Part shown: positions 8,999-17,028 of the stretch, piece by piece | Layout: each line of letters opens with the position of its first letter | Numbering within the stretch: position 1 is the stretch's first letter | Source: Negadavirga shengliensis | Lineage (GTDB): Bacteria > Bacteroidota > Bacteroidia > Cytophagales > Cyclobacteriaceae | Length of the DNA: 64,000 nucleotides | Reading direction: 5' to 3' | Assembly (NCBI RefSeq): GCF_042652345.1 | Contig: NZ_JBHSJJ010000018.1 | Coordinates: 1-64,000, forward strand | Made by a program: the position numbers and the translations under genes | The notes under the pieces: model-generated | Seen by the model: only the letters and a program-made list of their open reading frames with translations | What the model was told of the DNA's origin: nothing | Database searches by the model: none

Positions 8999-9766
8999 TT
9001 ACATAAAATATTTTTTCAGGTCTTTGTCATGCCCAAGCCACTGGGCAAGCCTGGCCAGACCATTGACAACAGGCGCTTGGACGACGGCAGGAATACCTCC
9101 AAAATAGGTTTCACTGTAGCCCAGCAACAATGCCATATGCCAAGGATTTTCTGTCATATCTTCCTGCATTAGCCCGTCATTTTCGAGGCCGTATCCTATT
9201 CTTATGGTTTTTTCAAGACCTCTTGCGGGTATGGTTTTTACCAAAAGATTCGATTTGCCGGAGGTGGGGTTGTGGAAATAATGTTCCTCACTTTTCCTGG
9301 CAGTCACAGTTTGACCTTTTTCCAAGTAAATGGCTTCACCGTTTAACCCAATTTCAACCTGTCCTTCTATCACCGTAAACTGTTCATCGAAGGTGGTGTG
9401 ATAGTGCCAGCCATTACCACCCCCAGCTTCCAGTTCCACAAGAATCTCCTCATAAGCTCCCCCGGTTTCTTTGCCTGTTTTCAGAAAAGTAACGGCGTAG
9501 TTGCCGCTGGGATTATAAAGGGTTCTGTCCTGTCGGTTTCCGACGGTAAGATCCAAAGGAGGTAATGCGACAGATAAAATTAACAATGTCAGGTAAAGAA
9601 ATAACGGAGGTGCAAGTACAGTATACGCTATCTTTATAAAGATACTGGTAGGGAGTCTCCAAATATAAAGGAGACCAAGCGGAAATAACAAAAGACTAAA
9701 AACATACCATCGGTTGTTTCTGGCTGGGATTTGTGCGGTTGTTGCGTTCATAGCAGATATGGTCAA
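8999..9766 (-). CDS. Membrane-anchored cupin-domain protein
   Basis: A 255-residue protein with two predicted membrane spans (about residues 20-40 and 46-70) followed by a cupin barrel (about 85-190). The first cupin motif includes GWHYHTTFDEQFTVIEG, with His-x-His and Glu/Gln metal-ligand positions; a later HYFHNP may supply the last ligand. C-terminal to the barrel is a helical tail (NPWHMALLLGYSET). Cupins of this kind may bind metal or small ligands; no reaction can be assigned. A methionine at residue 6 is an alternative start. It is divergent from the thioredoxin-like/permease operon. Confidence 0.7.
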   Translation of the reverse strand: MTISAMNATTAQIPARNNRWYVFSLLLFPLGLLYIWRLPTSIFIKIAYTVLAPPLFLYLTLLILSVALPPLDLTVGNRQDRTLYNPSGNYAVTFLKTGKETGGAYEEILVELEAGGGNGWHYHTTFDEQFTVIEGQVEIGLNGEAIYLEKGQTVTARKSEEHYFHNPTSGKSNLLVKTIPARGLEKTIRIGYGLENDGLMQEDMTENPWHMALLLGYSETYFGGIPAVVQAPVVNGLARLAQWLGHDKDLKKYFM

Positions 9767-9839
9767 TTATCGTGTAAAATTCCCGGTTCTGTGCCGCAAA
9801 ACAAATCCCATATGTATGTTGTTTTTGCTGCTATTATTG

Positions 9840-9854
9840 TAGGAAATATTCCTA
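9840..9854. promoter_or_regulatory. 15-bp palindrome upstream of the thioredoxin-like/permease operon
   Basis: TAGGAA-ATA-TTCCTA, perfect 6-base arms, located 73 bases upstream of the cupin gene start and 143 bases upstream of the thioredoxin-like gene. It could be an operator for either divergent unit. No metal-sensor gene lies next to it. The rest of 9767-9997 shows nothing else. Confidence 0.3.
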
Positions 9855-9997
9855 ATTGTGTGCAGATATGCGATAGGTTTGATGCTGATCTCTAAAGGGT
9901 TGGCAATTTTGGAAATAAATGAGCGCGCAAAGTTTGCGTCTTTTTATGCTTCCTCCCGACTACAGGGTAAAATGTTTAATTTCAAAACGCATCTACC

Positions 9998-10255
9998 ATG
10001 CTTATCGACATTAAAATTCTCCATTCTCCCTGTTGTGGTTCAGCTTCTCCGCTGCGTCAGATAGTGGAAACCGCTGCTTCAAAAGCAGGTGTAAAAGTTA
10101 ATATCGCAGAACTGTCCGACCTCCAGGAGGTTGTCCAATATGGCACCACCAGTTTCCCATCAATAGTCATAAACGGCCAGGTAATGGATTTTAAGGAATT
10201 TAAAGATCCCGACAAACTGGTGAACCTATTTGAAAAACAAAAAATCAGTGTTTAA
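9998..10255 (+). CDS. Small thioredoxin-like protein paired with permease
   Basis: An 85-residue thioredoxin-fold protein of the small redox-active disulfide type. The N-terminal strand DIKILHSP is followed by adjacent cysteines (CCGSASPLRQ, residues 12-13) where related proteins have CxxC; TTSFPSIVINGQVM carries the conserved cis-proline loop (about residues 49-62). The missing spaced pair suggests a modified redox or metal-binding role. Its TAA stop abuts the ATG of the permease gene (10256), so the two are translationally linked. Similar small thioredoxins accompany ArsP-like permeases and may hand over electrons or substrate (inference). Confidence 0.8.
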   Translation: MLIDIKILHSPCCGSASPLRQIVETAASKAGVKVNIAELSDLQEVVQYGTTSFPSIVINGQVMDFKEFKDPDKLVNLFEKQKISV

Positions 10256-11233
10256 ATGATGGAAATATTGAAAGATGGGTTGGGGGCCTTGGCTGACAAC
10301 CTGGTATTTGAATGGTTGGATTGGGATAGGGGGCTTTGGTACGCTGAAGCCCTCCATTACTTCATCATGGCTTTTTCCCAGATAGGGGCCCTTTTGGTAG
10401 CGGTTGTGTACTTCATGCAAATCCTGACCAGCTACCTGTCAATGGATAAAATCAGGTCTTTTCTGGAAAGAAATAAAAAAATGGGTATGGGAAATGTTAT
10501 TGCCGCACTACTGGGAGCGTTCACCCCCTTTTGTTCTTGCTCTTCCATACCGCTGTTTGTGGGCATGATGCAAGCGAGGGTGCCTTTGGGGATTGCACTT
10601 TCCTTTTTGATCTCCTCGCCATTGGTCAATGAGGTGGCCATCGCCATATTCTGGGTGAGTTTCGGGTGGAAAGTAACCGTAATCTATGTCCTCACGGGAA
10701 TCTTGTTAGGGGTTGTCGGCGGAATGGTGCTTGACCGGTTGGGGTTCGCAAAATATGTGGCGGATTGGCTCCAAAATCTGGCTTATGTAGAAGTGAATCC
10801 GGATAAAAACAGAGCGACATTGTCTCAGAGGATGCCCATGATTCACGCTGAATCGATAAAAACAGTAAGAAGGCTTTTACCTTATGTTTTTATTGGTTTG
10901 GCAGTGGGCTCATTTATACACGGGTATGTCCCCGCATCTTTTTTTGAGACCTATATTTCCAGGGAAAATCCTTTCGCCGTACCACTGGCAGTAGTGTTGG
11001 CTATTCCACTTTATATAGATGCGGTGGGAATATTACCGGTCATTGAATCTATGGTGGGGAAGGGCCTGCCGTTAGGTACGGCCATAGCATTTATGATGGG
11101 ATCGATCGGGCTTTCACTACCAGAAGCCCTGTTGCTCAAAAAAGTGATGAAAAAGCGGCTGATTGTCGGGTTTTTTGTAACGATTGGTATCGGTATGGTG
11201 CTCTCCGGATACCTGTTTAACCTGTTGTTTTGA
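10256..11233 (+). CDS. ArsP/DUF318-type permease (metal or organoarsenical efflux candidate)
   Basis: A 325-residue polytopic inner-membrane protein with about eight hydrophobic spans. The hallmark PFCSCSSIPLF (about residues 90-100) and the following SFLISSPLVNEVAI match the permease family that includes ArsP and SO_0444-type efflux proteins; the Cys residues are expected to bind the substrate. The second half contains a related segment (IPLYIDAVGILPVIE), consistent with internal duplication. Family members export trivalent organoarsenicals or soft metals; which one applies here is not readable. Start is directly at the stop of the thioredoxin-like gene. A strong hairpin follows about 100 bases downstream. 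Confidence 0.85.
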   Translation: MMEILKDGLGALADNLVFEWLDWDRGLWYAEALHYFIMAFSQIGALLVAVVYFMQILTSYLSMDKIRSFLERNKKMGMGNVIAALLGAFTPFCSCSSIPLFVGMMQARVPLGIALSFLISSPLVNEVAIAIFWVSFGWKVTVIYVLTGILLGVVGGMVLDRLGFAKYVADWLQNLAYVEVNPDKNRATLSQRMPMIHAESIKTVRRLLPYVFIGLAVGSFIHGYVPASFFETYISRENPFAVPLAVVLAIPLYIDAVGILPVIESMVGKGLPLGTAIAFMMGSIGLSLPEALLLKKVMKKRLIVGFFVTIGIGMVLSGYLFNLLF

Positions 11234-11337
11234 AAATAACAAAAGGAACCAATAACCCGTATGAGACAGTTATTTTTGAGTCCGTGCCCAACAAATGTTC
11301 CTGGAGAGAATCCCAGGTGCATGGACAACTTCTTTGG

Positions 11338-11385
11338 AAACTCCCCTGAGCAAAGCAGGCGCCCTTGCTTTGCTCAGGGGAGTTT
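11338..11385 (+). terminator. Strong hairpin terminator after the permease operon
   Basis: A 19-base perfect stem (arms 11338-11356 and 11367-11385; core CTCCCCTGAGCAAAGC) with a 10-base loop, followed by a short T run. It sits between the permease stop (11233) and the next gene (11412). The symmetry (AAA.. / ..TTT) would allow termination from either side. Confidence 0.75.
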
Positions 11386-11411
11386 TGGAAATGTACTGAT
11401 AAAATATTGAT

Positions 11412-11885
11412 ATGGAAAACCTATCCAGCAGGTTGTTGACGTCTATTTATTTGGCACTGGTATTTTATTGTATCGGGGCAATAATGATTGAAAATGAGGT
11501 AAATTACCGGACCTGGTTGCTGGTTGGTGCCGAGGAGTTCCCTGCCTTCCATACCACTTTTGATGAGTTGCTCTTTCCTTTTTTTAAGCTGCCACTTGCG
11601 CTGTGTCTTTTTTTTAGCTTTTTGCTGATGGCAATTAAGCCCCCGAGAAAGTATCTGTTGATTTATATAGTCAATTTTGCGGTGTTGACCTACTTTCTCG
11701 GAATATCCTTGTGGCTGCAGGTCCCTATTCATGAACAGCTTAATGAGCAGCATTCTACCGGACAGATTCTAAAATTGATCGACAACAACAGGCTTTATCG
11801 CTCGCCGGCGGTAGTTTTGATGCTGGTTTCGAATTTTTATTTGCTTTATGTTTCTATAGACAGGAGAAATTCAACAACCGTTTAG
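11412..11885 (+). CDS. Four-span membrane protein of unknown function
   Basis: A 157-residue protein with four hydrophobic stretches (about residues 8-28, 55-75, 80-102 and 133-150) and a charged loop after the third. The layout resembles DUF1772-like small membrane proteins, but I see no diagnostic motif. It is preceded by a strong hairpin terminator, so it is probably transcribed separately from the permease. The gap to the next gene (11886-12010) shows no further feature. Confidence 0.6.
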   Translation: MENLSSRLLTSIYLALVFYCIGAIMIENEVNYRTWLLVGAEEFPAFHTTFDELLFPFFKLPLALCLFFSFLLMAIKPPRKYLLIYIVNFAVLTYFLGISLWLQVPIHEQLNEQHSTGQILKLIDNNRLYRSPAVVLMLVSNFYLLYVSIDRRNSTTV

Positions 11886-12010
11886 CCTGGTTCAGTTTGA
11901 TAGCAATGGATTACCGTTATGGATGGGCAGATTATGAAAAATCAAAAGCTCCTGACACAGGGCTGTCACTGTCCGGTTTAACTTTCGGATAAATTATTAA
12001 ATAGAAAAAA

Positions 12011-12598
12011 ATGGAAAAAAACAACGGCATACCGGCTATGCCCTTTACATCCAGAGAAGATTGGCGCAGATGGCTGGAGGATCACCATACAGAAAAGTCC
12101 GCTATATTTATGATCATCTATCGCCAGAAGAGCCAAATTGCTTCCCTAACCTACGAAGAAGCGGTGGAAGAAGCCCTCTGCTTCGGCTGGATCGACAGCA
12201 AGGCGAATAAGCGGGACGCAGACAGCTATTACCTGTATTTTGCTCCCAGAAACGCCAAAAGCAGGTGGAGCAAAATCAACAGGGATCGGGTGGCCAAAAT
12301 GGAGTCCCAGGGATTAATGAGACCAAGTGGCCAGGAACTCGTTGATCTGGCCAAATCAACCGGAACTTGGGAAGCCCTAATGGATGTAGAAAACCTGGTG
12401 ATACCGGCAGACCTTCTGCACCTGCTCGACAGCAAGCCGGAAGCATCCAAGAATTTTCAAGCCTTTTCTCCATCTTCCAGAAAAATAATTCTGGAATGGA
12501 TTATGAGTGCGAAAAGGCCGGAGACAAGACAAAAAAGGATCATGGAAACTGTAAGGTTGGCAGAAATCAATGTCAAGGCCCACCATCCAGGACGTTAG
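12011..12598 (+). CDS. YdeI/OmpD-associated family protein
   Basis: A 195-residue cytoplasmic protein. The N-terminal part (about residues 10-90) carries family motifs: SREDWRRWLEDHH, TYEEAVEEALCFGWIDSK and YYLYFAPRNAKSRWSKIN. The C-terminal helical part ends in a Lys/Arg-rich segment (SAKRPETRQKRIMETVRLA), as in the YdeI group, members of which have been described as bacteriocin-protection or OmpD-associated proteins. The molecular function is not established. Length fits the family. It is monocistronic as far as the sequence shows. Confidence 0.85.
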   Translation: MEKNNGIPAMPFTSREDWRRWLEDHHTEKSAIFMIIYRQKSQIASLTYEEAVEEALCFGWIDSKANKRDADSYYLYFAPRNAKSRWSKINRDRVAKMESQGLMRPSGQELVDLAKSTGTWEALMDVENLVIPADLLHLLDSKPEASKNFQAFSPSSRKIILEWIMSAKRPETRQKRIMETVRLAEINVKAHHPGR

Positions 12599-12689
12599 TT
12601 TCTTAGGCATCCTGTTTTATAACATCGTGATCCAAGGCATTTCACCCTGATAGTTTTTTCCTTCAGGAGTTGTGCTTTGATTCCATGTG

Positions 12690-12800
12690 TTTATAATTGA
12701 TTTTTAGTGGCCACAACTTGTCCCGCACCTCAGCTCGGGATAGCCTCCTCGCACGCTTCCCTTCCCCGCTATCGGGGCATCCCAATATGTGGCGTTATCG
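12690..12800. repeat. Interspersed non-coding element, copy 1
   Basis: Contains GTTTATAATTGATTTTTAGTGG followed by CACAACTTGTCCCGCACC, then TCGGGATAGCC and a CCCCGCTATCGGGGC hairpin. The same ordered blocks occur at 33.2-33.5 kb and, inverted, at 56.7-56.95 kb, so this is a dispersed genomic repeat. It lies between the convergent ends of the YdeI-like gene and the DUF2269-like gene and may double as a terminator region. Confidence 0.65.
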
Positions 12801-12820
12801 TCATGCTCGTTTACGTTACT

Positions 12821-13297
12821 TCAATTAAACTTAAATATACTTAATGTAAATATGGTCACGAAGAATGCCATTTGAATGACATGGGCCAGTCTGATATGTC
12901 TTCTAATCTTCATCAATTGGGCGGCAAAACCATCTTCCGAGGGGTTGGTTGCCAGGTGTTTTTCCAGGGTTGACCCCAACTTTCTTCTCACACCGAACCC
13001 GTTGATGATGATGAGCACCAGGATTCCCATTTTTATTTGGAACCACATTTGCCGTCCCCAGACCTGATGCAGGTACACCATCATGGTTATCCCTGAAACG
13101 AGGATCAAAAGCATACCTATTTCCATAGGCTTTTGCAGTCTATGAAAGCCGTCTGCCATCACCATTCCTTTGGATTTGTCCCCTTGATAGGTTTTCCAGA
13201 ATTGGCGAAAGGTCGTAAAGTCAATAAAAGTCGTGCCGGCCATCATGGCAATTCCGACAATATGGGTGACCAAGGCAATGTTATATATCGTCCCCAT
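12821..13297 (-). CDS. DUF2269/CopD-like four-span membrane protein
   Basis: A 158-residue integral membrane protein with four spans (about residues 6-24, 58-78, 82-100 and 133-153). Histidines inside spans (THIVG, RLAHVIQMAF) resemble the haem- or copper-linked CopD/DUF2269 small membrane proteins, but no activity is proven. It starts 8 bases downstream of the DoxX-like gene stop, so the two form an operon, divergent from the MarR-type regulator at 13820. Confidence 0.65.
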   Translation of the reverse strand: MGTIYNIALVTHIVGIAMMAGTTFIDFTTFRQFWKTYQGDKSKGMVMADGFHRLQKPMEIGMLLILVSGITMMVYLHQVWGRQMWFQIKMGILVLIIINGFGVRRKLGSTLEKHLATNPSEDGFAAQLMKIRRHIRLAHVIQMAFFVTIFTLSIFKFN

Positions 13298-13305
13298 TTT
13301 TTTGT

Positions 13306-13701
13306 TTATTTGGTATGGATCAGATTGTTATGTTTTTCAGCATGTTCCTGTTTATATACATACTGCACACAAACAGCTACCAGAACAAAATCCGCTGCCA
13401 CGAAGACAATCTGGGAAACAGGATCATTGCTGCATATATGGGCTATGAATGCGGAAATCATGGCTATGCCAAATCCTGCATAAATCCATTCCTTTATTCT
13501 TGATGGGACTTGGGGGACCAGAAGAAGAATCGCCCCTATGGTCTTTGCGATGACCAACTCAATCCTGAAATAGTCCGGGAAACCAAGCAGCCGCAAAGCT
13601 TCAGGGTTTGAAAATGAATAATAGGCACTAAAGAGCATGAAGAAGCTTATGAACCCTTTTGCCACCCAATAAAGCGTTTTCTTTTTTTCAGTTCTTGCCA
13701 T
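13306..13701 (-). CDS. DoxX-like membrane protein
   Basis: A 131-residue protein with four predicted spans and the DoxX-like features FMLFSAYYSF, LLGFPDYFRIELVIAKTIGAILLL and a C-terminal span before a basic tail. DoxX-like proteins are small membrane redox-associated proteins, often controlled by MarR- or HxlR-type regulators in stress loci. It is the first gene of a two-gene operon and faces a divergent MarR-family gene across 118 bases that hold two matching 16-base sites. Confidence 0.8.
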   Translation of the reverse strand: MARTEKKKTLYWVAKGFISFFMLFSAYYSFSNPEALRLLGFPDYFRIELVIAKTIGAILLLVPQVPSRIKEWIYAGFGIAMISAFIAHICSNDPVSQIVFVAADFVLVAVCVQYVYKQEHAEKHNNLIHTK

Positions 13702-13717
13702 TTTTCAAATAATTTAA

Positions 13718-13764
13718 TACGTAAACGTTGTTAATTTTACAAATATAATACGATAACGTAATAA
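13718..13764. promoter_or_regulatory. Two direct-repeat sites, candidate MarR operator
   Basis: TACGTAAACGTTGTTA (13718-13733) and TACGATAACGTAATAA (13749-13764) share TACGnnAACGTnnTnA and start exactly 31 bases apart, about three helical turns. They lie in the middle of the DoxX-MarR divergent promoter region. This is the expected place for the MarR-type regulator to act on its own and the DoxX operon. That use is inference. Confidence 0.45.
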
Positions 13765-13819
13765 TATAAAGAGATTTGTATTAATTTTTTTAAATTTACT
13801 CCGTAACCGGACTAGAAAT

Positions 13820-14464
13820 ATGAACAAGACCGTGGTATTGGTCAATGAATGGGGCAAGTTTGAGGCCAGCCATCCTGACGGAAACATCGATGATTTTTGC
13901 AGGTATTACCTTGCTCAAAAGCAGGGTAGAAAAGTAAACGGTCCGTTGGTAGGGGGGGTAGTACCCCATTTTATTGACGGTCTTTTGATGAAAATAATCG
14001 GAAGGATCAGCAAGCTGAACATGTCATACGCCAATATGGCGCTCAAAGGCACGGGATTAAACCAGATTGAGGAATTTGGTATTTTGGTGACTATCCTGCA
14101 GGAAGAAAAACCAAAAAAGACCGAAGTGATTTATGCCAATTTGTTTGAACTGTCCAGTGGCTCGGATATGCTCAACAGGATGAAAAAGAGAGGCTTGATC
14201 AGGGAATATGATGACAAGGAAGATAAAAGATCCAAAAGAGTAGCCCTTACAAAAAAGGGAGAGGAAGTTGTGGAACTGTGTCGGGAAAGGATCACAAAAA
14301 ATGCCAAAATGATGACCCATGGTTTGTCCGATGATGATAAAGAGCTTTGTGTTCAATTGCTGAAAAACATCGAAATCGAATTTTCGGCACTTTGGCCCAG
14401 ACACCGGGGTAAGTCTTTTGAAGAGGTGTATGGCAGTGTAATGGGTGGATCGGATCAAAAATGA
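13820..14464 (+). CDS. MarR-family transcriptional regulator
   Basis: A 214-residue DNA-binding protein with a winged helix at about residues 75-150. The wing is shown by LNRMKKRGLIREYDDKEDKRSKRVALTKKGEEVV, the typical MarR recognition and DxRSK wing region. A C-terminal helix would form the dimer interface. The N-terminal extension of about 50 residues is longer than in most MarR proteins. It is divergent from a DoxX/DUF2269 operon and probably represses it and itself until a ligand or oxidant binds (inference). Confidence 0.88.
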   Translation: MNKTVVLVNEWGKFEASHPDGNIDDFCRYYLAQKQGRKVNGPLVGGVVPHFIDGLLMKIIGRISKLNMSYANMALKGTGLNQIEEFGILVTILQEEKPKKTEVIYANLFELSSGSDMLNRMKKRGLIREYDDKEDKRSKRVALTKKGEEVVELCRERITKNAKMMTHGLSDDDKELCVQLLKNIEIEFSALWPRHRGKSFEEVYGSVMGGSDQK

Positions 14465-14562
14465 ATAAAAATTTCCTCTTTCCAAAGGATGAGTTGAATC
14501 ATGAGCATCTGTGGTCTCTGTTTTTGTTGATGCAGAGGTCAAATGTTTTCCCGTTTTAAGCT

Positions 14563-15714
14563 ATGCCAGACGAGTTTGATTATTTCCGGTTTGATTTTTT
14601 TACGGCCATCATCCTGACGGGGGTGGCACAAGGTATATTTCTTTTTGTACTGCTCATTCCAAAACCCCACAAACAGCCGTTTCACTTCCTTATCCTTGCC
14701 CTTTTTTCCCTTTCATGTTCCCTGATCCTTTTGGAAATATTTTTAGGTTACAGCGGTCTAATGGCGCGAACCTTGATCCTCGTGGATTTTTCGGAACCTT
14801 TGGTCTTTGCCATAGGTCCGCTTGTTTTCTTATTGATCCGCAGTATGGGCGGGAAAGTGTACAGCAAGAGGGAATTCCTGCATTTCATTCCGTTTGTTTT
14901 TTATGTCTTTTACCATTTGCCGTTTCTTCTGGAAAACGAAGCGGTCAAATTCAATTCCTTTTTGAACGCATTTTACCCCCATCAATCTTTAATTGAGGCT
15001 GTTTACCAATTTCCTGTAGATCCGTTTCATATCCGAAGAAACCTTGATTATCTGATCTTTTTTCATTTAGGTTTTTACCTGATCTTATCTTTTCTCCTTC
15101 AAAGAAAGTTAAAAGAAAGCGGCCAAAGTAACCCTTATTTTTTGTCCTGGACAAAGGTACTCATTGGGTTTTTTGCGGTGGTGGTGACATTGTACCTGTT
15201 GGTAAGGGCCAGTTTTCAGAATGATCTGGGGGATCATCTCCTGGGTTCGTTTCTGACCCTGATGCTTTACTTTGTCAGCTATAAGATGCTGACGGATTCC
15301 GGTTTTTTTCAGCCTTTAGTCCAGTTGAAATATGAAAAATCCAGCCTGAGTGAGGACAGCAAACAGGTGATTTTAAACAAACTGAAAGTACTCGAAGGGA
15401 CAAAATTTTATGTGCAGCCTTCCATGAGTCTGGGGACATTGGCAAAGCAATTAAACACAACGCCGCATTATTTGTCACAGGTGCTTAATGAAGCCGTGGG
15501 CAAAACCTTTTTCGAATATATGGGCCAATTAAGGATAGAAGAAGCCAAAAGGATACTTGCTGATCCGTCTACGGTTCATCTGAAAATCGAGGAAATCGCT
15601 GAAATGAGCGGGTATCTGTCCAAGTCTGCATTCAACGCTGCCTTCAAGAAAAATGCCGGTACTACCCCGGGAGAATACCGGAAATCTGCCGGACACTTGG
15701 GTGCGGGTTTATAG
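14563..15714 (+). CDS. AraC-family regulator with seven-span membrane N-terminus
   Basis: A 383-residue protein. The N-terminal half has about seven hydrophobic spans (residues 10-240) and the C-terminal about 110 residues are an AraC/XylS double HTH: SLGTLAKQLNTTPHYLSQVLNE, then AEMSGYLSKSAFNAAFKKNAGTTPGEYRK. This membrane-bound AraC layout is frequent in Bacteroidota and implies signal sensing in or across the inner membrane. It ends 73 bases upstream of an acyltransferase gene on the same strand. A second membrane-bound regulator (LytTR, 59.4 kb) precedes a paralogue of that acyltransferase, which argues for a functional link. Confidence 0.88.
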   Translation: MPDEFDYFRFDFFTAIILTGVAQGIFLFVLLIPKPHKQPFHFLILALFSLSCSLILLEIFLGYSGLMARTLILVDFSEPLVFAIGPLVFLLIRSMGGKVYSKREFLHFIPFVFYVFYHLPFLLENEAVKFNSFLNAFYPHQSLIEAVYQFPVDPFHIRRNLDYLIFFHLGFYLILSFLLQRKLKESGQSNPYFLSWTKVLIGFFAVVVTLYLLVRASFQNDLGDHLLGSFLTLMLYFVSYKMLTDSGFFQPLVQLKYEKSSLSEDSKQVILNKLKVLEGTKFYVQPSMSLGTLAKQLNTTPHYLSQVLNEAVGKTFFEYMGQLRIEEAKRILADPSTVHLKIEEIAEMSGYLSKSAFNAAFKKNAGTTPGEYRKSAGHLGAGL

Positions 15715-15787
15715 GCAAGCACTTCTATCCGAACGGTAAAGTTCGTATCCATCACCCTGGGTAAGTTTCTTTGTCAAAAAAGAAGCT

Positions 15788-16956
15788 ATGAACACACCAT
15801 TAAAAATGAGACGCTATGAACTGGATTGGTTGCGGGTAATCGCATTCGCACTACTTGTGTTTTTCCATACCGGAATGCTCTTTGTCAGCTGGGACTGGCA
15901 TATCAAAAACAATGTGATCAGTGAAGCCATAAGATGGCCGATGCTTTTCCTCAGCCAATGGAGGATGTCTCTGATTTTTCTGATTTCCGGTGCAGGCGTC
16001 TACTTCGCCATGGGGTATAGAAGTCCGAAGGTGTTTGCCTTGGACCGCTTAAAAAGAATATTGGTTCCCCTGTTGGCGGGAATGATTCTGGTCATACCCC
16101 CACAAGTTTACCTGGAGCGTTTGGACCAGGGTGCAGAATGGGGTTATTTGAGGTTTTACCTTACCATTTTCAGATTTGAACCCTACCCGGAGGGGAATTT
16201 CAGTTGGCATCACCTCTGGTTTTTGGTGTATATATTGAGTTACAGCTGGTTTTGTTGCCCATATTGCGTTACATAAGACAAGGGAAATACACCTTCAAAA
16301 CCCTTCATGGCAGTATGATTTTACTGCTTCCCGGCCTCTGGCTGGGAGTGGGGGAAGCTTGGTTGAGACCTCTTTTTCCCACTACCCATGCCTTTTACAA
16401 TGATTGGGCCAGCCACTTTCTGTATATCAGTATTTTTCTATTGGGTTTTGTTATCGTTTCTTCCAGCCATTTGCAGGAACGCATCCGGAATCTGAGATGG
16501 TATGCCCTGGGCACAGGGTTGCTGCTTGTGACTGTTTTATACACCCAGTTTTGGATATCTGAAACAGGGTTTGCAATGATGGGACCGAGGGTGTATAGGT
16601 ACATTATCTCAATAAACCGCTGGTGCTGGCTATTGGCCATTTTAGGCTTTGCTTTCCGGCATCTCAACAAAAAATCGGCTTACCTGCCCAAATTAAATGA
16701 AATGGTTTATCCTTTTTATATCCTCCACCAAACCGTCATCATCCTTCTGGGTTTTTTCGTCAAGGACCTGGCTTGGACAGTGGGCGAAAAATTCAGCGTG
16801 GTCGTGATCGCTACTTTTATGATTTGCTATGGGACCATCAGGTACTTTATCATGAAATTTGATTTTCTCCGCCTGCTTTTTGGCTTAAAACCCATTCAAC
16901 AAAAACAGTTGCCATACGTTAAGGATTCTATTGAAACGGGGAACATCCCTGCCTGA
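15788..16956 (+). pseudogene. Acyltransferase-3 / OpgC-like membrane protein, frameshifted
   Basis: Two frames together give one full-length member of the acyltransferase-3 (OpgC/MdoC-like) family: 15788-16276 encodes the N-terminal half (MRRYELDWLRV.., FHTGMLFVSWDWH, PEGNFSWHHLWFL) and the frame ending at 16956 encodes the rest (NEMVYPFYILHQTVIILLG). The join is in a four-T run at 16250-16253; adding one T restores SYSWFLLPIL, matching the intact paralogue at 60435-61586 along its whole length. Such proteins transfer acyl groups to glycans or other extracytoplasmic acceptors through about ten membrane spans. The break could be genuine inactivation or a sequencing error. It follows the membrane-bound AraC regulator. 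Confidence 0.85.
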
Positions 16957-17028
16957 AGTCCTTTTTTGCGATAATATTGAAAAGAAGCTAAAGTAAAAAC
17001 CTGACCAGTCATCTGAATTTAGGGAATA

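Noticed and set aside
12011..12598. YdeI-like gene as part of a bacteriocin system
   Set aside because: No bacteriocin, export or immunity genes are adjacent; the family name alone does not support it.
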